A program made the position numbers and the translations under genes. 64,000 bases of DNA from Rhodobacterales bacterium (GTDB lineage Bacteria; Pseudomonadota; Alphaproteobacteria; Rhodobacterales; Rhodobacteraceae), in the NCBI GenBank assembly GCA_002747325.1, contig PDOZ01000033.1, positions 1 through 64,000 on the forward strand, given 5' to 3'. The notes under the pieces are model-generated. The model was not told the DNA's origin and did no database searches. It saw only the letters and a program-made list of their open reading frames with translations. Positions 17,631 through 26,455 of this stretch are shown here, one piece after another (the stretch's first letter is position 1; each line of letters begins with the position of its first letter).

Positions 17631-18150
17631 GACGCCCCTTCAAGACCTGAGCAATCCCCGCCGAAACCAGCACCACCTTATCCGCTTGCGCGGCAATCAA
17701 CCGATTGATTTCGCCTTGTTTTTCAGCGAAGCGGCGGGTCAGAGTGTCGGCGGCGATGCCACCGAGACCGACCTCGTTGGAAACAATGACCAGCGGGGTT
17801 TTGGCCGCGTCGATGGCATTCAGAAGCTGCATGAACTCCGCCTCCAGATCGCTCTCCGCCAGCAGATGATTGGTCAGCCACATCGAGAGGCAATCGACCA
17901 GCACCATGCCGCTTTCCTCCAGCAAAATCGCGTCGGCAAGGTCCATCGGCGCTTCGAGGTTGCGCCATTCTGCCCCGCGCCGCGCTTTATGGGCACTGAT
18001 TTTTTCCGCCATTTCCGCGTCGCGCGCTTCGGCGGTCGCGATGTAGGTCGGGGGGAGGCCGGAGGCGGCGATCAGGCGTTCAGCGAAGTCGGATTTGCCG
18101 GAGGCGATGCCGCCTAAGACAAGGGTCAGGGGGGGGAATGGATCGGTCAT
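17623..18150 (-). CDS. cobU: Adenosylcobinamide kinase/guanylyltransferase
   Basis: CobU/CobP (175 residues) phosphorylates adenosylcobinamide and transfers GMP to it in late cobalamin synthesis or salvage. The P-loop reads GGIASGKSDFAERL near residues 11-24. Family blocks YIATAEARDAEMAEKISAHKARR (with the GMP-linked His) and VLVDCLSMWLTNHL follow. I chose the ATG at 18150 because it places the P-loop at the usual distance; an ATG five codons upstream is also possible and neither has a strong ribosome site. It is divergent from coaBC. Confidence 0.92.
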   Translation of the reverse strand: MTDPFPPLTLVLGGIASGKSDFAERLIAASGLPPTYIATAEARDAEMAEKISAHKARRGAEWRNLEAPMDLADAILLEESGMVLVDCLSMWLTNHLLAESDLEAEFMQLLNAIDAAKTPLVIVSNEVGLGGIAADTLTRRFAEKQGEINRLIAAQADKVVLVSAGIAQVLKGRHA

Positions 18151-18237
18151 GCTTTCGCGTAACATTTTCGGCGGGGGGGAGGCAAGCATTGCGCGCAGCG
18201 TCCCGGCCCCGTAACAAGGGGCAAAGCGGAGGCGCAT

Positions 18238-19437
18238 ATGCTGGATGGAAAACGCATTCTTCTGATTATCGGCGGCGGGGTGGCGGCGTATAAGTCGCTG
18301 TTTCTGATCCGCGAATTACGGGCGCGGGGCGCGAGCGTGGTGCCGGTTGTGACGCGGGCGGGCGAGGAATTTGTCACCGCCTTGTCGGTGTCGTCGCTGG
18401 CGGCGGAGCGCGCCTATACGGAGCTGTTCGATCTCACTGACGAGGCGGAGATGGGCCATATCGAGCTGTCGCGTGATGCGGATCTGGTCGTCGTCGCCCC
18501 GGCAACGGCGGATCTGATCGGCAAGATTGCGGGCGGGCTGGCCAATGATCTTGCGTCGACCCTGCTACTGGCGACGGACAAGCGGGTGTTGCTTGCGCCG
18601 GCGATGAATGTGCGGATGTGGGAACATGCATCGGTTCAGCGCAATGTGGCCCGGCTCAGGGAGGACGGCGTGTTGTTCGCTGGCCCGGATGCGGGGGCGA
18701 TGGCGTGTGGCGAGTTTGGGCCGGGGCGCATGGCGGAGCCGGAGGCGATTGCCGATGCGGTGGGTGCGGCGTTGGCGGATGGGCCGCTCAGGGGCAAGCG
18801 GATCGTGGTGACTTCCGGTCCGACGCATGAGCCGATCGACCCGGTGCGCTACATCGCCAACCGTTCTTCCGGCGCGCAGGGCACGGCGATTGCGCGGGCC
18901 TTGGTGGCGCTGGGGGCGGAAGTGATTTTTGTCACTGGCCCGGCGGAGGTTGCGCCGCCGGAGGGGGTTGAGCTGCGCCGTGTTCAGACCGCGCGCGAGA
19001 TGCTGGAGGCGGTGCAATCGGGCTTGCCGGCGGATGCGGCGGTGTTCGCGGCGGCGGTGGCGGATTGGCATGTTGTCGGGGCGTCGGACCAGAAGATCAA
19101 GAAGGATGCCAGCGGCGCGGTTCCGGCGCTGGAATTTGCGGAAAACCCGGACATTTTAGCGACGATTTCCAAGAGCGAGGCGCGGCCGAAACTGGTTGTC
19201 GGCTTTGCGGCGGAAACCAATAACGTCATTGAAAACGCGACGAAAAAACGGGCGCGCAAGGGGTGTGACTGGATTTTGGCCAATGATGTCAGTCCCGAGA
19301 CCGGCATCATGGGCGGGACGGAGAATGCGGTGCATCTGATTACCGGCGAGGGGCGCGAGGACTGGCCGCGCATGGGCAAGGACGCGGTGGCGCGCAAGCT
19401 GGCGGACCGCATGGCGGAGGTGTTGGCGGATGGTTGA
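18238..19437 (+). CDS. coaBC: Phosphopantothenoylcysteine decarboxylase/synthetase
   Basis: CoaBC (399 residues) makes 4'-phosphopantetheine from phosphopantothenate and cysteine in coenzyme A synthesis. The N-terminal decarboxylase half shows [30 protein letters not shown] (catalytic His) and the substrate clamp PAMNVRMW. The C-terminal synthetase half shows [20 protein letters not shown] and a [12 protein letters not shown] lysine loop. The last 8 bases overlap dut, an arrangement common in Rhodobacterales. Confidence 0.96.
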   Translation: MLDGKRILLIIGGGVAAYKSLFLIRELRARGASVVPVVTRAGEEFVTALSVSSLAAERAYTELFDLTDEAEMGHIELSRDADLVVVAPATADLIGKIAGGLANDLASTLLLATDKRVLLAPAMNVRMWEHASVQRNVARLREDGVLFAGPDAGAMACGEFGPGRMAEPEAIADAVGAALADGPLRGKRIVVTSGPTHEPIDPVRYIANRSSGAQGTAIARALVALGAEVIFVTGPAEVAPPEGVELRRVQTAREMLEAVQSGLPADAAVFAAAVADWHVVGASDQKIKKDASGAVPALEFAENPDILATISKSEARPKLVVGFAAETNNVIENATKKRARKGCDWILANDVSPETGIMGGTENAVHLITGEGREDWPRMGKDAVARKLADRMAEVLADG

Positions 19438-19891
19438 AATCCGGTTTGAATGGCAGGCGGGCGCGGATCGGGACATGGCCCTGCCGAGCTATGAAACCAG
19501 CGGCGCGGCGGGGGCGGATTTGCGCGCCAATTTCCCGCCGGAGACCCGCGCCGAGGGCGTGACCCTTGCACCGGGCGCGCGCGCGTTGATCCCGACGGGA
19601 CTTGCGGTTGCCATCCCCGAGGGGTTCGAGATGCAGATCCGGCCGCGTTCCGGGCTGGCCTACAAACACGGCGTCAGCGTGCTGAATACGCCCGGCACCA
19701 TTGACAGCGATTATCGCGGGCCGGTCGGGGTTTTGCTGATCAACCACGGGGATGTGCCGTTCGTGGTGGCCCACAGGGAGCGCATCGCGCAGGCGGTGAT
19801 TGCGCCGGTAGTGCAGGGTGTTTTCGTGCAGGGCGCGTTGGACGAAACCACGCGCGGCACGGGCGGATTTGGGTCGACGGGAACGCGGTAA
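19430..19891 (+). CDS. dut: dUTP diphosphatase
   Basis: The 153-residue trimeric dUTPase hydrolyses dUTP to dUMP, keeping uracil out of DNA and feeding thymidylate synthesis. All five motifs are visible: AGADLRAN (1), [11 protein letters not shown] (2), [17 protein letters not shown] (3), [10 protein letters not shown] (4) and the C-terminal [10 protein letters not shown] (5). The start overlaps coaBC, and the stop shares a base with the next gene. Confidence 0.97.
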   Translation: MVEIRFEWQAGADRDMALPSYETSGAAGADLRANFPPETRAEGVTLAPGARALIPTGLAVAIPEGFEMQIRPRSGLAYKHGVSVLNTPGTIDSDYRGPVGVLLINHGDVPFVVAHRERIAQAVIAPVVQGVFVQGALDETTRGTGGFGSTGTR

Positions 19892-20922
19892 TGTCAGTGG
19901 TCTTTCTTGTTTTTGCAGCGATTTTGCTGGCGGGCTGGTTGTTTGATTTGCCGCGCGGGCTTGTCTGGGGGCTGATCATTTTACTGTTTGCCGCGGTGTT
20001 TTCGGCGGTGGTGTTTTTGCCCGAAGAGAGCGGTTTGCGGCGCGCCATTGGCGGCACGCCCGCGGGCTGGGGCACGGTGATTGGGGTAGTGGTGCTGATC
20101 GGCGCCTATATCCGACTTTTGCGCGTCATTCGCGCCCGTGTTGCGCCGCAGGAGGCCGTGCAGAGCGGGCCGTTTTCCGATGCGGAACTGGGTCGCTATG
20201 CGCGCCAGATCACCTTGCGCGAGATCGGCGGGCCGGGGCAGTTGGCGCTCAAACAGGCGAAGGTTCTGGTGGTCGGCGCGGGGGGGCTTGGCTCGCCAGT
20301 GCTGCAATATCTGGCGGCGTCCGGGGTTGGGCTGATCGGGGTCATTGACGATGATGAGGTGGACAATTCCAACCTCGCCCGGCAGGTGATTCACCGCGAT
20401 GCCGATATTGGCCGCCCGAAGGTATTTTCCGCCGAAGCGGCGATGCGGGCGCAGAACCCGAGTGTTGAGGTCAAGACCTATAACCGTCGTTTGAGCGAGG
20501 AAAATGCCAAGCTGTTGATCGCGGAATATGATCTTGTGATCGACGGGACGGACAGTTTTGACAGCCGTTATCTGGTTAACCGTGCCGCCGCGGCGGAGGG
20601 GGTGCCAATGATTGGCGGGGCGCTGAGCCAGTGGGAAGGCATGGTGTCGGTCTATGACCCGGCCTCCGGTGCGCCCTGTTACCAATGCGTGTTCCCCGAA
20701 GCCCCCGCGCCGGGGCTGGCGCCCAGTTGCGCGGAAGCGGGGGTGGTCAGTCCGCTGCCCGGCGTTGTCGGCTCAATGATGGCGCTGGAGGCGATCAAGG
20801 AAGTGACCGGCGCGGGCGAGGGGTTGCGCGGGCGGTTGCTGATTTTTGATGGCCTGTCGGGCGAGAGCCGGATGATGAAGACCAAACGGCGGGCGGATTG
20901 TCCGGTTTGCGGCGCGGGGTGA
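19891..20922 (+). CDS. ThiF/MoeB/HesA-family E1-like protein with N-terminal membrane helices
   Basis: This 343-residue protein begins with two or three hydrophobic segments (about residues 3-17, 24-48 and 60-77) and then a ThiF/MoeB domain. The domain has the ATP-binding VLVVGAGGLGSPVLQYLAASG, DDDEVDNSNLARQVIHRDADIG and the zinc Cys pairs CYQC and CPVC. Such enzymes adenylate the C-terminal Gly of ThiS- or MoaD-like sulfur carriers. No carrier gene is adjacent, so I cannot choose between thiamine, molybdopterin or another pathway. The membrane-anchored form is less usual than soluble MoeB. Confidence 0.88.
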   Translation: MSVVFLVFAAILLAGWLFDLPRGLVWGLIILLFAAVFSAVVFLPEESGLRRAIGGTPAGWGTVIGVVVLIGAYIRLLRVIRARVAPQEAVQSGPFSDAELGRYARQITLREIGGPGQLALKQAKVLVVGAGGLGSPVLQYLAASGVGLIGVIDDDEVDNSNLARQVIHRDADIGRPKVFSAEAAMRAQNPSVEVKTYNRRLSEENAKLLIAEYDLVIDGTDSFDSRYLVNRAAAAEGVPMIGGALSQWEGMVSVYDPASGAPCYQCVFPEAPAPGLAPSCAEAGVVSPLPGVVGSMMALEAIKEVTGAGEGLRGRLLIFDGLSGESRMMKTKRRADCPVCGAG

Positions 20923-20986
20923 AGGACGCTTGCGGGCTGGACCTTCCGGCGCGGGGGACGTAGCTTCGCCGCAAAGGAGTTTCCCC

Positions 20987-22987
20987 ATGACCAATGCCCT
21001 GCTGTCCGACTGGCACACCGACTTTGGCCTGCCGCCGTTTTCCGAGATTTCCGACGCTGATTTCGCGCCCGCTTTGGAGGCGGCGATGACGGCGATGCGG
21101 GCCGAGATCGAGGCGATTGCGCAGAGCGATGCGGCGCCGACTTTTGCCAACACGATCAAGGCCTTGGAAGAGGCGGATGCGCTTTTGAGCAAGGTCGGCG
21201 GGGTGTTTTTCAACCTTGCGGGCGCGGATGCCAACCCGGCGCGGGACGCGGTGCAGGCGGAGTTTGCGCCGAAATTTGCCGCCCTGTCGTCCGAAGTGGC
21301 GATGAACCCGGCGTTGTTTCAGCGTATCGAGGCGGTTTGGCAGGGACGCGAGGAAGCGGAATTGTCGCCGGTTGAGTTGCGGGTTCTGGACCTGCACCGG
21401 CGGGAATTCGTCCGCTCCGGGGCGCTTTTGAACGCGGAAGATCAGGCGCGGATGAAGGAGATCAAAGAGCGGCTTTCGGTTCTGTCGACGCGGTTTGTGC
21501 AGAACTTGCTTTCGGATGAGAAAAGCTGGTCAATGGAAGTATCGGAGGCCTTGTTCGACGCTTTGCCGGGCTTTTTGCAAGCGGCGATGCGGGGGGCCGG
21601 GTCGGCGGATGCGCCGGTGGTCACGCTGTCACGCTCGGTCATCACGCCGTTCTTGATGTTTTGCTCTGACCGGGCGGCGCGGGCGATGGCTTATGAGGCC
21701 TATGTTTCGCGCGGGGCCAATGGCGGGGAGACCGACAACCGCGCCATTGCGGCGGAGGTGTTGCAACTGCGTGCGGAGCGGGCGGCGTTGCTGGGCTATG
21801 CGGATTTCGCCACCTACAAGCTGGAAGAGGAAATGGCCAAGACGCCGGAAGCGGTGGACGAGCTGTTGCGCGCGGTGTGGGAACCGGCGCGGCGGGCGGC
21901 GGAAACGGATGCGGAAATTCTGGAGGCGATGCTGGTCGAGGATGGGTTTGCCCCGCCGTTGGAGCCTTGGGATTGGCATTATTATTCCGAGAAGCGCCGG
22001 GTTGCCGAACATGCGCTCGACGAGGCGGAGATCAAGAGCTATCTCGGGCTGGACAACATGATCGAAGCGGCGTTTGACGTGGCCAAATGTTTGTTTTCGC
22101 TGGAGTTTCGCGAGTTGGACGGGGCGTATTATCACCCGGATGTGCGCGCCTGGGAGGTGATGCGCGACGGGGAGCATATGGCGGTTTTCCTGGGCGATTA
22201 CTTCGCGCGCGGCTCGAAGCGTTCCGGGGCGTGGTGTTCGACGATGCGCCCGCAGCACGGCGCGGTGCGTCCGATCGTGGTTAATGTCTGCAACTTTGCC
22301 AAGCCGGAGGCGGGGCAGGCGGCGTTGCTCTCCTGGGACGACGCGCGCACTCTGTTCCACGAATTCGGCCACGCGCTGCACAACATCCTCTCCGACGTGC
22401 CGTTCAAATCCATCGCGGGAACCTCCGTAGCGCGCGATTTTGTCGAATTGCCGAGCCAGCTTTACGAGCATTGGCTGGAGCTTCCCGAGGTGCTGGACCG
22501 TTTCGCGCTGAACGTGGAGACCGGCGCGCCGATGCCTGCGGATTTGCGTGATCGGCTGCTGGCGGCATCGCATTTCAATACCGGGTTTGGCACGGTGGAA
22601 TATGTCGCCTCCGCCATGGTCGACCTCGCGTTCCACACCGGCCCGGCCCCGGCGGATCCGATGCAGAAACAGGCGGAAGTGCTGGAAGAAATCGGCATGC
22701 CCCACGCCATTCGGATGCGCCACGCCACCCCCCATTTTGCCCATGTCTTCGCGGGCGATGGCTACGCGGCCGGCTATTATTCCTATATGTGGTCCGAGGT
22801 GATGGACGCCGACGCGTTTGCCGCTTTTGAGGAGGCGGGCGGGCCGTTTGACCGCGAGATGGCGCAGCGGCTGGAAACCCATATCCTCTCCGCCGGGGCG
22901 CAACAGGACGCAGCGGAGGCTTACCGCGCCTTTCGGGGGCGGATGCCGGGGGTTGAGGCGCTGCTCAAGGGGCGGGGTTTGGCGTGA
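20987..22987 (+). CDS. M3-family zinc metallopeptidase (Dcp/oligopeptidase A type)
   Basis: A 666-residue soluble peptidase, full length for the M3A family. The zinc site is HEFGH at about residues 458-462 in LFHEFGHALHN, with a downstream Glu in the DFVELPSQLYEHW stretch. It probably degrades short peptides in the cytoplasm or periplasm; no signal peptide is seen. AAAGGAG lies 8 bases before the ATG at 20987; the open frame extends 19 codons upstream without support. The end is followed at once by nested inverted repeats. Confidence 0.93.
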   Translation: MTNALLSDWHTDFGLPPFSEISDADFAPALEAAMTAMRAEIEAIAQSDAAPTFANTIKALEEADALLSKVGGVFFNLAGADANPARDAVQAEFAPKFAALSSEVAMNPALFQRIEAVWQGREEAELSPVELRVLDLHRREFVRSGALLNAEDQARMKEIKERLSVLSTRFVQNLLSDEKSWSMEVSEALFDALPGFLQAAMRGAGSADAPVVTLSRSVITPFLMFCSDRAARAMAYEAYVSRGANGGETDNRAIAAEVLQLRAERAALLGYADFATYKLEEEMAKTPEAVDELLRAVWEPARRAAETDAEILEAMLVEDGFAPPLEPWDWHYYSEKRRVAEHALDEAEIKSYLGLDNMIEAAFDVAKCLFSLEFRELDGAYYHPDVRAWEVMRDGEHMAVFLGDYFARGSKRSGAWCSTMRPQHGAVRPIVVNVCNFAKPEAGQAALLSWDDARTLFHEFGHALHNILSDVPFKSIAGTSVARDFVELPSQLYEHWLELPEVLDRFALNVETGAPMPADLRDRLLAASHFNTGFGTVEYVASAMVDLAFHTGPAPADPMQKQAEVLEEIGMPHAIRMRHATPHFAHVFAGDGYAAGYYSYMWSEVMDADAFAAFEEAGGPFDREMAQRLETHILSAGAQQDAAEAYRAFRGRMPGVEALLKGRGLA

Positions 22988-22991
22988 GGCG

Positions 22992-23107
22992 TTAGAGCAG
23001 AAATTGATAAATCTGTATCAAAATTCTCTGCCTCTCCATCAGCATCCTGCTGATTTCGAACGCGAATTTTGATGCGCAGTGTTGCAGATTAAATCAATTT
23101 CGCTCTA
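22992..23107. repeat. Nested inverted-repeat element between convergent genes
   Basis: Three inverted repeats share one centre within 116 bp. The outer arms (22992-23015 and 23085-23107) are imperfect, about 23 bp, with the shared words GAAATTGAT and AATCTG. The middle arms ATCAAAATTC (23017-23026) and GAATTTTGAT (23064-23073) are perfect. The inner arms ATCAGCA (23038-23044) and TGCTGAT (23048-23054) are perfect with a TCC loop. The right outer arm contains the stop codon of the minus-strand gene. It may be a small non-autonomous mobile element or a bidirectional terminator. Confidence 0.65.
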
Positions 23108-24091
23108 GCACAACGCCTTCTCCCGGATGCGTCGCATGGCCCGTTTGGCGAAGTTATCCTTGGCTTCTTCCAGCATGTGCCGGTGCAGGAACCAGTAGAA
23201 GAACTTCTCGAAGGGGAAATCGGCCATGGCGTCGGCGCCGTAGTCGATGCCGTCGCATAGCTCGGAAGCGGTGCGGGCGGTCAGGGTGGCGTGGCGGTAA
23301 TCGCTTTTGGCACAGGTCACGACCGGCTTTTTCTGCATCAGGGCCTCAAACCCGGCGGCGGAATTTTGCGTTACCACCACGTCGGCTTTCGCGATCAGGT
23401 CATGCACCGAGGCGTCCGACAGCCGCAGGTTGGGGAAGCGTCCGATCAGACTTTCGATCTCGGCGCGCCGGGCGGCGTCATGGCGTGGGTGAGGTTTGAC
23501 ATAGACCGGGCGGCTGCGCTCATGTTCGCCGATGGTGCGCAGCATTTCGGCATTGGTCAGGTAATGGCTGCGGAAACGGTCCTGTTCGATGTCTTGCAGG
23601 AAAACCACCGCGCGGGCCGGATCTAACGCATCCGGGTTGCGCGGCGCCTGTTCGGCCTTGGAGACATTGTGTTCCAGCATCCAGCCGCGGACCCCGTTGA
23701 AGAAATACTCCGCCGCGCCCCAGTCGACATTATCAGGGCAAAACTGCGTGTGGCGCAGGGTGGAATCGGCGAAGGGGCCGGTTTCGTCGAGATACCAGAA
23801 GCCCTTGATATAGCTTTCTTCGACATGCAGCAGGTTGGGCGCGTAACGCGGCGCGCCGCCCATCAACAGGTGCATGTAATGGCGCGGATTGTGCAGCAGT
23901 TGCTCGGATTCGCGGCTGCCCGCCCGGACGAGGTGACAGGCAATGCCTGCCGCATTGGCCGCGTCGATCAGCTTGGGCAGGAAAGCATCGGTGCCCGCGC
24001 GCGCATCTTTGTGCCAGCCATCGCCCGCATGCACGATCAGGTTGCGCCCGCCGCACGCATTGAGGGCACAGGCCGCAACTTCGCTGTCCAC
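23105..24091 (-). CDS. Capsule polysaccharide biosynthesis-like protein (KpsC/KpsS-type)
   Basis: About 328 residues if translation starts at the GTG at 24091, just after the SH3 gene ends; no ATG is near, and an upstream open frame merely shadows the SH3 gene. The C-terminal half resembles the Capsule_synth family, which includes Kdo transferases of capsule lipid anchors: RPVYVKPHPRHD, ADVVVTQNSAAGFEALMQKKPVV and a C-terminal helical HMLEEAKDNFAKRA. It may act on surface polysaccharide, but no other capsule genes are present. The start is uncertain. Confidence 0.7.
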   Translation of the reverse strand: MDSEVAACALNACGGRNLIVHAGDGWHKDARAGTDAFLPKLIDAANAAGIACHLVRAGSRESEQLLHNPRHYMHLLMGGAPRYAPNLLHVEESYIKGFWYLDETGPFADSTLRHTQFCPDNVDWGAAEYFFNGVRGWMLEHNVSKAEQAPRNPDALDPARAVVFLQDIEQDRFRSHYLTNAEMLRTIGEHERSRPVYVKPHPRHDAARRAEIESLIGRFPNLRLSDASVHDLIAKADVVVTQNSAAGFEALMQKKPVVTCAKSDYRHATLTARTASELCDGIDYGADAMADFPFEKFFYWFLHRHMLEEAKDNFAKRAMRRIREKALC

Positions 24092-24102
24092 GGGCCGCAG
24101 CC

Positions 24103-24636
24103 CTACGGGAAAACTTCCTCGGAGGTCACGCCCCAGATGTGTTTCTTCTCTACCCATCCCTTGATCCCTTCTGCCCGAACCCGACACCACGCGGGTTTGC
24201 ATCTTTCGATGGACACGATCACCCCCGCTTCCAGATGCGCCTTGACCAGCGAGCGGGTATCGGCGCTGGCGTACAGCCCGGCGAGGTCGGTTTCGACCAG
24301 CCCGGTGCGCGCACCGGAGAGCAGCATGTAATGCACCCAGCCGCCGACCCCGTCCTGATCCTGCACCCGGCGCCAGTGTTCGTATTCGCCGACGACCTGA
24401 AGCGGCATGCCCCGGCGCTGGAACACCCAATCGATGCGGTGCGACAGCGACGGACCGCGCCGCACATTGGCTTCGCGCGCTTTCAGGGAGACAAAGCGGG
24501 GGAGGGGCAGGCCGGTCTGCGGCCCGCGCTCACCGGCCCACGCGGTTCCCGCCATCTGGCCCATCATCAGGAAACAGAGGAGAATCGCGGTCAAAAACCG
24601 GACCTGCCGGGGAAAAAACAACTGTGCCTGCCTCAT
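24103..24636 (-). CDS. Secreted SH3-domain protein
   Basis: A 177-residue exported protein with an N-terminal signal (hydrophobic residues about 15-30, cleavage near AWA) and two bacterial SH3-like modules. Module one contains ANVRRGPSLSHRIDWVF, the typical RxGPS start, and GGWVHYMLL. Module two ends in GIKGWVEKKHIWGV. Such modules usually bind peptidoglycan or mediate protein contacts in the periplasm. It is divergent from a 2-hydroxyacid dehydrogenase, a pairing I know from other Rhodobacterales. The ATG at 24636 was chosen because it begins the signal peptide. Confidence 0.85.
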   Translation of the reverse strand: MRQAQLFFPRQVRFLTAILLCFLMMGQMAGTAWAGERGPQTGLPLPRFVSLKAREANVRRGPSLSHRIDWVFQRRGMPLQVVGEYEHWRRVQDQDGVGGWVHYMLLSGARTGLVETDLAGLYASADTRSLVKAHLEAGVIVSIERCKPAWCRVRAEGIKGWVEKKHIWGVTSEEVFP

Positions 24637-24754
24637 CTTACGCTCGGTTATCGCGGTTCTTGTGTTTGATTGCGCTACTGACGCTTGTGCCTTTCCGCGT
24701 TCCCTGCCACCATGCCCGCGACGAACCGAAAAGAAAAGCGATTGGAGGAGGTTC

Positions 24755-25741
24755 ATGGTGTCAGAAAAGCTGAGTGTTGTCGTTACGCGACGCTTGCCGG
24801 ATGTGGTCGAAACCCGGATGAAGGAGCTTTTCGACGTTGAGCTGAACATGACAGACACGCCGATGCGCCGCGAAGAGCTGGCGGCGGCGATGCGTCGGGC
24901 GGATGTGCTGGTGACGACGCTGACCGATCCGATTGATCAGGGGATGCTGGCGCAGGCGGGTGAGCGGCTGAAGCTGATTGCCAACTTTGGCGCGGGGGTG
25001 GACCATATTGACGTGTCCACCGCCCGGCAGCGCGGCATTCTGGTGTCGAACACACCGGGGGTGGCGGATGACGATACGGCGGACATGACGCTGGCGCTGA
25101 TCCTCGCGGTGACGCGGCGCATCCCGGAGGGGCTGGCGCTGATGCAGTCGGGCAAGTGGAGCGGCTGGTCGCCGACCGCGATGCTCGGCGGGCGGATCGC
25201 GGGGCGGCGGCTCGGTATTCTCGGCATGGGCCGCATCGGTCAGGCGGTCGCGGCGCGTGCGCAGGCGTTCGGGATGCAGGTGCATTACCACAACCGCCAC
25301 CGTCTGCACGCCGATATCGAGGCCCGATACAACGCGACCTATTGGGACAGTCTCGATCAGATGGTGAGCCGGATGGACATTCTGTCGGTCAACTGTCCGC
25401 ATACCCCCTCGACTTTCCACCTGATGAACGCCCGGCGGCTCAAGCTGATGAAACCGGAAGCGGTGATCGTCAACACGTCGCGCGGCGAGGTGATCGACGA
25501 AAATGCCCTGACGCGGATGCTGCGTGCCGGGGAGATTGCCGGGGCGGGGCTGGATGTGTTCGAGCATGGTGCGGAGGTGAACCCGCGTCTGCGCGAGTTG
25601 GAGAACGTGGTTCTGCTGCCGCATATGGGCTCTGCGACCCGCGAAGGGCGGATCGAGATGGGCGAGAAAGTTCTGATCAATATCAAGACCTTCGCCGACG
25701 GGCATCGTCCGCCGGATCAGGTTGTGCCCGGAGCGTTCTGA
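24755..25741 (+). CDS. D-2-hydroxyacid dehydrogenase (NAD(P)-dependent)
   Basis: A 328-residue cytoplasmic enzyme of the D-isomer 2-hydroxyacid dehydrogenase family, which includes glyoxylate and hydroxypyruvate reductases. The nucleotide-binding motif is RLGILGMGRIGQAVAARA near residue 155. The catalytic set appears as the Arg in VNTSRGEVIDENAL, a downstream Glu, and the His in LLPHMGSATREGR. GGAGGAGG precedes the ATG at 24755; the long upstream extension of the frame has no support. The stop shares a base with the lipoprotein gene, so the two are co-transcribed. The substrate is not certain. Confidence 0.93.
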   Translation: MVSEKLSVVVTRRLPDVVETRMKELFDVELNMTDTPMRREELAAAMRRADVLVTTLTDPIDQGMLAQAGERLKLIANFGAGVDHIDVSTARQRGILVSNTPGVADDDTADMTLALILAVTRRIPEGLALMQSGKWSGWSPTAMLGGRIAGRRLGILGMGRIGQAVAARAQAFGMQVHYHNRHRLHADIEARYNATYWDSLDQMVSRMDILSVNCPHTPSTFHLMNARRLKLMKPEAVIVNTSRGEVIDENALTRMLRAGEIAGAGLDVFEHGAEVNPRLRELENVVLLPHMGSATREGRIEMGEKVLINIKTFADGHRPPDQVVPGAF

Positions 25742-26397
25742 TGCGTCGCGCCGTTGCTGCCCTGCTCACCGTGCTGTCACTTAGCGCCTGCGAACGCGGG
25801 CTGACGGCGAATGAGACAGCGATGGCGCGCGGCCTGTTTGGCGATACGCTGAACGTGGAGGCGGTGCGGGTGCATGCGGGATGGGGCTTGTTGCCGCTGC
25901 CGCGCCCCAAGCCGGTGCCGGAAGGCGGGCCGCAGGTTCGCGCCGCGCCGAAGGGTCTGTGTGATCGCAAGCGTTCGACGCGCCGGGTCTGGCGCTGGCC
26001 CGCCGCGTTCGTGTTGTATAACGACGTTTTCTTCAATCACGACTATTACCGCCCCGACACCTTCGCGGGCTTCCCCAATTCCGCGCCGTTCCCCGCTTCG
26101 GTGATCATGGCGCATGAACTGGTGCATGTCTGGCAATGGCAGAACGCAGCACTGACGGGCTATAGTGTCTCGGAAAGCGCGGGGGAGACCGTCAAGCATA
26201 TCGACCCCTACTGGTTTGAAACCGCGCGCGGCTCGGAATTTCTGAGCTATGGCTTTGAGCAACAGGGTGCGATGGTGCAGGATTTCACCTGCTACGCCCT
26301 GTTTGATCCGAAGAACCCCAAGGTCGAGGAACTGGCCGCGATTTTGCGCCCGGTTCTGCCGGTGGACGGGTTCCTGAAACTGACCCGCGCGCGTTAG
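25741..26397 (+). CDS. Lipoprotein with an HExxH zinc-protease-like motif
   Basis: A 218-residue protein with a lipoprotein signal (lipobox LSAC, Cys about residue 17), so probably membrane-tethered in the periplasm. The striking feature is MAHELVHVWQW, an HExxH motif at about residues 125-129 with the HELxHxxQ pattern seen in DUF4157-like and related zincin domains. Acidic residues follow in SESAGETVKHIDPYWFE and could supply a third metal ligand. I do not recognise a named family. It is translationally coupled to the 2-hydroxyacid dehydrogenase. Confidence 0.7.
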   Translation: MRRAVAALLTVLSLSACERGLTANETAMARGLFGDTLNVEAVRVHAGWGLLPLPRPKPVPEGGPQVRAAPKGLCDRKRSTRRVWRWPAAFVLYNDVFFNHDYYRPDTFAGFPNSAPFPASVIMAHELVHVWQWQNAALTGYSVSESAGETVKHIDPYWFETARGSEFLSYGFEQQGAMVQDFTCYALFDPKNPKVEELAAILRPVLPVDGFLKLTRAR

Positions 26398-26455
26398 GCC
26401 CGCTTGAAACCCGGCGGCGAAACTGGCATGGGGTGAGGGCTTTAGGGAGGTATCC

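Noticed and set aside
23105..24430. The long form of the capsule-like gene starting at 24430
   Set aside because: Its first 113 codons are antisense-frame shadow within the SH3 gene on the same strand; similarity begins only after the GTG at 24091.
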